Of a DNA stretch of 64,000 nt, positions 58,122 through 64,000 are shown in pieces. The stretch lies in IMG/VR virus record IMGVR_UViG_3300021959_010405, positions 1 through 64,000 of that record. One strand, 5' to 3'. The position numbers were made by a program, and so were the translations under genes. Each line of letters opens with the position of its first letter. Positions within the stretch are counted from its first letter, which is position 1. The DNA comes from a virus. The notes under the pieces are model-generated. The model made no database searches and was not told the origin of the DNA. It worked only from the letters and a program-made list of their open reading frames with translations.

Positions 58122-59350
58122 CGATTAAATTTCGATAACATTATACGACCTGGATCACCATAAGGCAAATTAAAAAGTTCTAAAAAGCAATCTAAATTTT
58201 CATCTCGTTCGAGAAATCTTTTTTCCGCTACCTTATATCGACTAACAGCCTCTGATTTATATTTTCTACCATTAGATAGAGTCTGTTCAATTTTTTTGAT
58301 CATGTCATCTCCATCACTAAACTTAATAGGTGCATCTTTATATGTGCACATATCTTGACATGCAATAGGTATACCGAGAGCACAAGCCTCGATATATTTT
58401 AGATCACTTTTCGCTCTATTAAAGTTATTATCAACTAATGGGGCTACTGCCATTTGAATTTCAAGATCGTTTAATTTCTCAGGGTATAAATAAATTTGCT
58501 GCCATGGATGGAACTCTATCTCTCCAGACTGTACGTATGGTCTAAGTGCAATAGGAAATGCTCCTACAAATACCCATTGAAATCTCTTACGTGTTTTAAT
58601 TACAGCTTCTATAACGTGATTAAAATCATCCCGTTGTTTATCTTTATTATCAACATCGAAATGTGCTCCTGAACCGGCATATAGTATTCGAGGTTTATTC
58701 TGATGCTTTTTATAAAGCTGAGTTACTCTTTTCTCATTAAAGAAATTGCCAATCCAAAACTTAGGTGGAAAGTTAGGTATAACTGTAACCTCCTCTTTAC
58801 CTGTTTTTTCTCTATAATAATCACGCATAAACTCACATGTGCATGTAATTTCATCGCACAACTTCATTATTTCGAGAGAAGATTCTCTTATTTCGTCGCT
58901 TTCAAATGCAAACTTAAATTTATTATAATCAGGAATATCCTCCCGAAATATAATATCATCAATTTCATAAACAATCCTACAGCCTACCCTGGGCTGTATT
59001 TCTTTCTTCAAAAATTTTACAAACTCTAATTGATTTTTTGTAGCCTGGCGCTGTACTCGAATAACTTTTACATTTGTATAAAATTCAGGATTAGTAATCA
59101 TTACTGATGAATTTTGTACTAATGCTTTATTGTGTACATTTAATAAATGCTCAGGCCATAACATTCTCCATAAACCGCAACCACTATAGTCAGCTAAATA
59201 GTTAATACAGCGAGGTAAATCCGTGGGGTCTCCGGACTGCTTGGGAGGGGGCTTGGGTCGGGAGAAGTTTGATTCTCCAGATGGTAGATGTGGGGGACCA
59301 TATGGAGACGAAAACGGAGATGAAAACGGGAGACCCTGATTGGTAATCAT
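58118..59350 (-). CDS. GT-B-fold glycosyltransferase coupled to DNA polymerase
   Basis: A 410-residue protein with a Pro/Ser/Gly-rich N-terminus (about residues 1-45). The GT4-like two-domain enzyme follows: DYSGCGLWRMLWPEHLL, GCRIVYEIDDIIF, ITCTCEFMRDYYREKTGKEE, VTVIPNFPP, RILYAGSGAHFD and YIEACALGIPIACQDMCTYK. The last carries the EACALG donor-binding Glu motif. It should transfer a sugar from a nucleotide-sugar. Linkage to gp43 hints at DNA base glycosylation, as for T4 hydroxymethylcytosine glucosyltransferases. No base-hydroxymethylase is in the window, so an envelope or protein target is equally open. Confidence 0.85.
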   Translation of the reverse strand: MITNQGLPFSSPFSSPYGPPHLPSGESNFSRPKPPPKQSGDPTDLPRCINYLADYSGCGLWRMLWPEHLLNVHNKALVQNSSVMITNPEFYTNVKVIRVQRQATKNQLEFVKFLKKEIQPRVGCRIVYEIDDIIFREDIPDYNKFKFAFESDEIRESSLEIMKLCDEITCTCEFMRDYYREKTGKEEVTVIPNFPPKFWIGNFFNEKRVTQLYKKHQNKPRILYAGSGAHFDVDNKDKQRDDFNHVIEAVIKTRKRFQWVFVGAFPIALRPYVQSGEIEFHPWQQIYLYPEKLNDLEIQMAVAPLVDNNFNRAKSDLKYIEACALGIPIACQDMCTYKDAPIKFSDGDDMIKKIEQTLSNGRKYKSEAVSRYKVAEKRFLERDENLDCFLELFNLPYGDPGRIMLSKFNR

Positions 59351-59373
59351 TGATATTATTTAAACTCCTTTAT

Positions 59374-61188
59374 CTAAACATCAACACTTTTAACACGTGT
59401 AGTTATACCATTTTCTTTTTGAAGATATATTATTTCCGCATTATCAGTTATTGACTTAATAGCTTCCGGTCGATGTGTAATAACGAAAACACATTCATTA
59501 TTAGACGAAACTCTATCGTTAAGAATATTATTAACTAACTCTACACCCTTACTGTCTAAACTTGAGTCATATAGCTCATCAAAGAAACTAACATTGTATG
59601 CAACGTTCCCTTGCATGCGTCGCGCATCGGCGAAGGTAAACAAACATGCTAAATCTATATTTTTTCTTTCTCCGTCTGAAAAATTATAATAAGAACAAAT
59701 TTTATTATTATCGTTTATAATTTCCTCTTCAAAATATTCGTTGAAGACACATATGCAGTTTGCGTCCATTTTTTTCAAATAGTATGCAAGTCTACTATTA
59801 AAAATCTGCAATATTTGTTTAACAATATATGCTTTAACCCCTTCTTCGGATACTACAAATTTACTAATATCAATGATATTCATCATATCACGATTTTTTT
59901 CAACCTTTTGCGATATATCCTCTATCTCTTTCTTAACTTCATTAATTATAAAATCTATATTTGTTTCGGTTGATTTAAGGTTTGCAATATCTATTTCTAG
60001 ACTCTCAATCCAACTCTCATGCTGTTTTATATTTTGCTCAATATTATCCTTAGATGAAGCTTCTACATTAGCTACATTTAATTTTTGTTGAATCTTTATT
60101 AAGGATTCATTTAATTTATCCTTAACGGATTGTAATTTACTAATTACCTTATTACAATCTTCAAGATCTTGTTTTCGAGTTTTTATTTTCTCGGCAATAA
60201 TTTTCTTACCGTCAGATATGCAATCGCGATCATGATCCTCAATCTGACGTAAACAAGTTGGGCATTTATTTTCAGTTGTACCAATATTCTTATAATCTTG
60301 TCCATCGCGTTTTATATCTGTTTTAATTTCAGCACAAATTTCAAGCTGATCTCTTATTTTACTTTCTACTCTTTCAATACCATCTACAACTTCATCTAAT
60401 TTGCTTTTGATTGCAGTAGTATCAGCCTCTTTTATTTTATTTAATTTATTTTTTAAATCTTTAATAGTTTTTTTATTGTCTTTATATCTTTTATTGTAGT
60501 CGACTAATTTATCTTTTCTACTCTTAAGTATATCCTCTCGTTGATCCTTATAATTGGTCTGGGATTTATTTTTTTCCTCTAATTTAGTTAGATCGATTTC
60601 ATAGTCTCTTTTTATTTCATTATAATCATTTCTAGCTAGCTTTAGCATTTCCCCGAATACCTCTAAGGAAAAAATATTTTCAATAAACTTACGCTTAGCA
60701 ATAACCTTCTGACCCATAAACGGTATGGTATTATTAGAGGTCATTACGACACAATTTTTAAATATCTCTCCCGACGCCTCTATTAGTTCTAATATATACT
60801 GTGTTGTATTAGCTATTGAGTCGCGAGTTATATCTTCCCCATTTTTTATTAATATTAACTTCGAGGGGTTTAAAGATCTTTGTATTAAGTATTCGCTAGT
60901 CTCCTCAGGGGAGGTAATTTTAAATTTTAAAGATACGCTACATTTACCATTGGTAATATTATTTACAATAAGGTCTTTTTTATTTATATCTCGGATAGTT
61001 TTACCAAATATAGCAAAATAAAAAGCATCAGCTATAGTGCTTTTACCTACCCCATTTTTACGATCTATTTTATCCTTATTGTTACCCGTAATGACATGCA
61101 TTCCAGGTTTAAATTCTATTTCGATCGGATCTTCTCCAACAGAAAAAAAGTTTTGCAATTTAAGGGTTTTGAAAAATACGTGCTTCAT
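59374..61188 (-). CDS. gp46: Recombination endonuclease ATPase subunit, gp46/SbcC/Rad50-like
   Basis: With gp47 this forms the Mre11/Rad50-type nuclease that processes DNA ends and degrades host DNA. The N-terminus has LQNFFSVGEDPIEIEF then Walker A KNGVGKSTIADAFY. Central coiled coils (about 185-430) are interrupted by the zinc hook NKCPTCLRQIEDH. The C-terminus has the signature FSDGERKNIDLACLFTFADA, then Walker B VSFFDELYDSSLDSKG and the H-loop VFVITHRPEAI. Length is 604 (T4 560). It shares one base with the gp47 gene. Confidence 0.95.
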   Translation of the reverse strand: MKHVFFKTLKLQNFFSVGEDPIEIEFKPGMHVITGNNKDKIDRKNGVGKSTIADAFYFAIFGKTIRDINKKDLIVNNITNGKCSVSLKFKITSPEETSEYLIQRSLNPSKLILIKNGEDITRDSIANTTQYILELIEASGEIFKNCVVMTSNNTIPFMGQKVIAKRKFIENIFSLEVFGEMLKLARNDYNEIKRDYEIDLTKLEEKNKSQTNYKDQREDILKSRKDKLVDYNKRYKDNKKTIKDLKNKLNKIKEADTTAIKSKLDEVVDGIERVESKIRDQLEICAEIKTDIKRDGQDYKNIGTTENKCPTCLRQIEDHDRDCISDGKKIIAEKIKTRKQDLEDCNKVISKLQSVKDKLNESLIKIQQKLNVANVEASSKDNIEQNIKQHESWIESLEIDIANLKSTETNIDFIINEVKKEIEDISQKVEKNRDMMNIIDISKFVVSEEGVKAYIVKQILQIFNSRLAYYLKKMDANCICVFNEYFEEEIINDNNKICSYYNFSDGERKNIDLACLFTFADARRMQGNVAYNVSFFDELYDSSLDSKGVELVNNILNDRVSSNNECVFVITHRPEAIKSITDNAEIIYLQKENGITTRVKSVDV

Positions 61189-62234
61189 TAGTGCGTAACT
61201 CTTTTATATAAGTCATTAACATATTGAACAACTGGCTCATTATTATCTATATCCATTATGTTTATAAATTCGGTTATTGCTCTCTCCATATCAATTCCTG
61301 AAAAATCATGCTCACCCTCTTCATCAATCATGGTATTGAAATTAATATCATGCTCTACTTCAATTTGTATGGGTTGTAAAGCTCTAAATTGTTTAAAAAG
61401 AAATTCCGAATGTTTGGTAGATATTCTCTTATCAATAATAAACTTTATTATATTGCCCTTTACAATCTTTTTTAGATCGGCTAGAGGTACTTTCTTTTCC
61501 GCAATCTCAGATAAAAATATTTTATAAAATCGAGGCGATATATTATTTTCTATAAAATCAATGTTATTTGTATCTAAATCAACAAAATATATACCTTTTG
61601 TATCCCCAGCGTCACCAAAATCCATCTGAAACGGATTACCCACATAAATGATTTGACCTTTTTTTAGCTTTCTCTCAGATCTTAAATGAAAATGCCCTGT
61701 AAATGTTAGGGGTGATTTTTTAAGAATATCGGAAGTCTTAATGCCATGGTCACAAATTTTAAATGAATTGAGCTTGAATGACTCAATCTCGAAATGACCA
61801 AATAAGATATCACTTTTAGGTATATCCTTCTCAGAGGTACCCCACGGTATAAAAGATATTTTTTTACCGCCATCCGTTGTTATGGTAGTAGTCTTATCTA
61901 GAACTGTAATATTATCTCTCCCGTCAAAAATAGAAAGAGAATTTACTGAAGATGACTCTTTATAATAACAATCATGATTACCCGGAATAAATGTAATATT
62001 ATAGTCCTTCAATTCATTAAGAACTTTAGCGGAGTGAGATATAGTATTGGTTGCGATTGAATCTCTATAATGGTAGAAATCTCCGCAAAAAACAATATCT
62101 TTTATACCTCGACTGTCCACAGTACTCTTAAACCACTTGACCCAATCAAGAGTTATCTTATGCCATATGGGACTATCTCTATGTACACCGATGTGTATAT
62201 CACTAAAGATAGCAATGTTACTTGATTTAATCAT
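61188..62234 (-). CDS. gp47: Recombination endonuclease subunit, gp47/SbcD/Mre11-like
   Basis: The metallophosphoesterase partner of gp46. Five metal-binding motifs are visible: FSDIHIGVHRD, VFCGDFYHYRDS, ITFIPGNHDCYY, FGHFEIESF (GH) and TFTGHFHLRSE (GHxH). The C-terminal capping segment (residues 240-348) is helical and acidic. Length is 348 (T4 339). It overlaps the gp55 gene by four bases, so gp55, gp47 and gp46 form a single coupled operon in the same order as T4. Confidence 0.95.
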   Translation of the reverse strand: MIKSSNIAIFSDIHIGVHRDSPIWHKITLDWVKWFKSTVDSRGIKDIVFCGDFYHYRDSIATNTISHSAKVLNELKDYNITFIPGNHDCYYKESSSVNSLSIFDGRDNITVLDKTTTITTDGGKKISFIPWGTSEKDIPKSDILFGHFEIESFKLNSFKICDHGIKTSDILKKSPLTFTGHFHLRSERKLKKGQIIYVGNPFQMDFGDAGDTKGIYFVDLDTNNIDFIENNISPRFYKIFLSEIAEKKVPLADLKKIVKGNIIKFIIDKRISTKHSEFLFKQFRALQPIQIEVEHDINFNTMIDEEGEHDFSGIDMERAITEFINIMDIDNNEPVVQYVNDLYKRVTH

Positions 62235-62680
62235 AAATCACTATCGTAAAAGTCACCTTCTTCTAGATTAGATATATTTTTTGTATAAACTTTACCGTCG
62301 CTGGAATCAATCATATGTCTTTCGTAAACTTCTTCGCGATATTCGGTTTCTGCTTGATGCAATCTTTTTTCCTTTTTAATTCTATTAATAAACGATCTAA
62401 AAGCTATAGTAGTAAAATAGGAGAAGGGATTATATTTTGATGTTACATCGAAATTTTTATTTTTTAAAGCTGCATACATCTTCACGATTGCATCACCTAC
62501 CATCTCATCTCTATACGTATAATCTTTAAATTTAGAATTGTAGCTTAAGCCTGTCGCTATTTTATTAATGCATTCTCCGAGATAATCTTCGAATTTATCG
62601 CTTTGATAGAAACGGGCTATTGCATCCTTAAACTCTTTAGGTTCTACATAATAATTGCTCTTATCTTTAGTCTTTGCCAT
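62231..62680 (-). CDS. gp55: Late-transcription sigma factor, gp55-like
   Basis: It directs host RNA polymerase to TATAAATA-type late promoters. The core segments YTYRDEMVGDAIVKMYAALK and NPFSYFTTIAFRSFINRIKK then EKR match the sigma region-2-like part of T4 gp55 (memory: [20 protein letters not shown]). The C-terminus LEEGDFYDSDL is acidic-hydrophobic like the clamp-binding tail of gp55. Length is 149 (T4 185). Its presence agrees with the late octamers found across the window. GAAGG eight bases before the ATG is one of the few Shine-Dalgarno-like sequences here. TATAAT lies 11 bases upstream. Confidence 0.9.
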   Translation of the reverse strand: MAKTKDKSNYYVEPKEFKDAIARFYQSDKFEDYLGECINKIATGLSYNSKFKDYTYRDEMVGDAIVKMYAALKNKNFDVTSKYNPFSYFTTIAFRSFINRIKKEKRLHQAETEYREEVYERHMIDSSDGKVYTKNISNLEEGDFYDSDL

Positions 62681-62723
62681 AGCTAACCTTCATTATAGTA
62701 GATTATTATAATAATTCAACTCA

Positions 62724-64000
62724 CTAAGGTTCTTTTATTGTAGAAATATTGAATGGTATACTCTCCTTTCGATATATTTCTAACCTTTTGTTTAAATGTG
62801 ATATTCCATAATGTAGTTGATCGGCTAGATCAATAATAATTAATTTATTTTTACTGTGATGCTTTCTCAATCCTCTACCAATCGATTGTACTAGACGTAT
62901 AAAAGCCTTGCCCCCGCTTGCAAAAACAATCATATGTATATTTTTAATATTAATTCCTGTAGAAAATATAGATGACATTGCAATACAAATAACCCCGTTA
63001 TTATTCTCCATACTCTTTTTAATTTTCTCTCTATCGTCAACCTCTACCGAGCCTTGAACAAAATGAACTTCTCTATCTGAAATATTATTAAGAGTATCTA
63101 AGAGTATCTCGCCATGAGCTATATGATTAACTAGTATTAAAATATTATTTTTAAAATTACTACTTACTTGTTTTATTATTTTGTTACGATATTCACTCTC
63201 ATATAAAAAATCTAATTCTGCCTTGTATCTTGCCGTCGATGTAAATTCATCATCCTTAAAATATGTTTTAGGTTTCTTTTTATACTCAATTTTAAGAATT
63301 TTAACCTCCGCTGAAGTTAAAAATCCTTCTTCGCGAAGTTCATTACTACCTTTCTCATAATATACTGGACCTGTCTTTCCGATTATTGACCACCTATCCA
63401 TCTGCTCCTCTGGTAGGGTACCAGTAAAGCCATATTTATTATTAGTATATATCTTACTAATTAATTTACCTATTTTGTTCTTATGCTTTACTTTATGAGC
63501 TTCATCAATAACTACTAAATCTACATGTTCTATCCATGAATGATCGTCAAACTGACTTTGAACAATTTGATTACTCGCTATTACAACATTTACATTAGTA
63601 TCTAATTTATATTGTGAGGTCCATCTGCAGAAAGTAAATGGTACATTATACTCTTCAAAATCGCTGTATGTCTGCTGTACTAGACCGCGGTCAGGTACTA
63701 ATAACAAACACCTAAAATCTTTACCTCCCTTAGTTTTATTAATAATATTATGTATAAGAGTAGCTATTGTTAAGGTTTTACCTCCACCTGTCCCTAAAAC
63801 ACATACCCCCTTACCTCCTTTAAGAGCATTTTTTAAAATTTCTTCTTGATAATACCTTAATTCTAGATTATTATCTAAAAAGATGAGTTCATCGCTAAAA
63901 CCGCAATCTACAATCTCTCTAACTTCGCTTGTAAAGGAGATCTTACATGTAGGTGCAGATTCTTTTATTGTTTTTATAACATCAGATAAGAGACCTGGCT
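62724..64000 (-). CDS. uvsW: DNA/RNA helicase UvsW (5' part beyond the window)
   Basis: An SF2 helicase acting on branched recombination and replication intermediates. The frame stays open to the right edge, so the start lies outside; the first ATG inside the window (63707) is not the true start. Upstream of it the frame reads NLELRYYQEEILKNALKGGK (Q-motif region) and Walker A LGTGGGKTLTIA. Then come LLLVPDRGLVQQTY (Ia), LVVIDEAHKVKH (II, DEAH), YGFTGTLPEE (III), ILVNHIAHGEILLDTL (IV), MSSIFSTGINIKNIHMIVFA (V) and VQSIGRGLRKHHSK (VI). All motifs are intact and about 425 residues are visible. It is the neighbour of gp55. Confidence 0.93.
   Translation of the reverse strand, partial: PGLLSDVIKTIKESAPTCKISFTSEVREIVDCGFSDELIFLDNNLELRYYQEEILKNALKGGKGVCVLGTGGGKTLTIATLIHNIINKTKGGKDFRCLLLVPDRGLVQQTYSDFEEYNVPFTFCRWTSQYKLDTNVNVVIASNQIVQSQFDDHSWIEHVDLVVIDEAHKVKHKNKIGKLISKIYTNNKYGFTGTLPEEQMDRWSIIGKTGPVYYEKGSNELREEGFLTSAEVKILKIEYKKKPKTYFKDDEFTSTARYKAELDFLYESEYRNKIIKQVSSNFKNNILILVNHIAHGEILLDTLNNISDREVHFVQGSVEVDDREKIKKSMENNNGVICIAMSSIFSTGINIKNIHMIVFASGGKAFIRLVQSIGRGLRKHHSKNKLIIIDLADQLHYGISHLNKRLEIYRKESIPFNISTIKEP

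Noticed and set aside
62685-62700. Conventional Shine-Dalgarno use throughout
   Set aside because: GAAGG before gp55 is an isolated case. Most starts have AT-rich sequence or a promoter octamer where a ribosome-binding site would be.
1-64000. tRNA genes, integrase, transposase, homing endonuclease or intein
   Set aside because: None was seen. The polymerase and helicase genes are uninterrupted, and no cloverleaf with a T-loop consensus was spotted by eye. A tRNAscan run would be decisive.

Overview
This window is part of a large, AT-rich genome of a tailed, contractile-tail (T4-type) bacteriophage, most likely from a marine or other aquatic habitat. The evidence is a near-complete T4 replication, recombination and late-transcription core: sliding clamp gp45, clamp-loader ATPase gp44, family B polymerase gp43, SSB gp32, helicase gp41, a gp59-like helicase loader, primase gp61, an RNase H-type flap nuclease, UvsX, gp46/gp47, late sigma factor gp55, and UvsW running off the right edge. 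It also carries T4-type baseplate wedge proteins gp25 and gp6. The host cannot be read from the sequence. The only hint is a GC-richer secreted-protein segment fused to the RNase H gene; from memory it resembles secreted proteins of some marine Verrucomicrobiota.

Layout. 1-2.5 kb: a hypothetical gene, dut, gp44 and a late-type structural gene. 2.6-31.6 kb, plus strand: a 29-kb baseplate, tail and fibre module. It encodes gp25, gp6, several ~1000-residue proteins with PKD, NHL/beta-propeller and LamG-like parts, two paralogous fibres ending in DxSGS motifs, two fibres with an Mtd/hyaluronidase-type N-terminus, a lectin-like protein, a two-domain glycosyltransferase, a sulfotransferase and a beta-propeller protein. 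31.6-37.2 kb: small late genes on both strands, flanking primase gp61. 37.3-47.4 kb, minus strand: RNase H fusion, gp45, gp32, gp59-like, DHH phosphoesterase, gp41, a glycosyltransferase and a class II glutamine amidotransferase. 47.5-51.6 kb, plus strand: an island of four late genes with low-complexity products. 51.6-64 kb, minus strand: a QueC-like enzyme, a papain-like protease, a lipoprotein, UvsX, gp43, a GT-B glycosyltransferase, gp46, gp47, gp55 and UvsW.

Regulation. At 19 genes a T4-late-like octamer (consensus NNTAAATA) lies 5-7 bases before the start codon. If it works as the T4 late -10 element does, transcription begins at or next to the start codon and the late mRNAs are essentially leaderless. 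This fits gp55 being present and Shine-Dalgarno sequences being almost absent. Some replication genes (dut, uvsX) instead carry a sigma70-like TATACT inside a small dyad.

Most interesting. (1) Three genes share one promoter-plus-N-terminal-tag cassette, and at least three more carry a weaker version of the tag. It resembles a capsid-targeting sequence grafted onto unrelated late proteins. (2) RNase H is translationally fused to a signal-peptide protein of different base composition. (3) A QueC-like protein has lost three of four zinc cysteines, and an unfused class II amidotransferase is encoded nearby. (4) A sulfotransferase and a double glycosyltransferase sit inside the fibre module. No tRNA, CRISPR array, integrase or insertion sequence was recognised, and no gap exceeds 300 bases.
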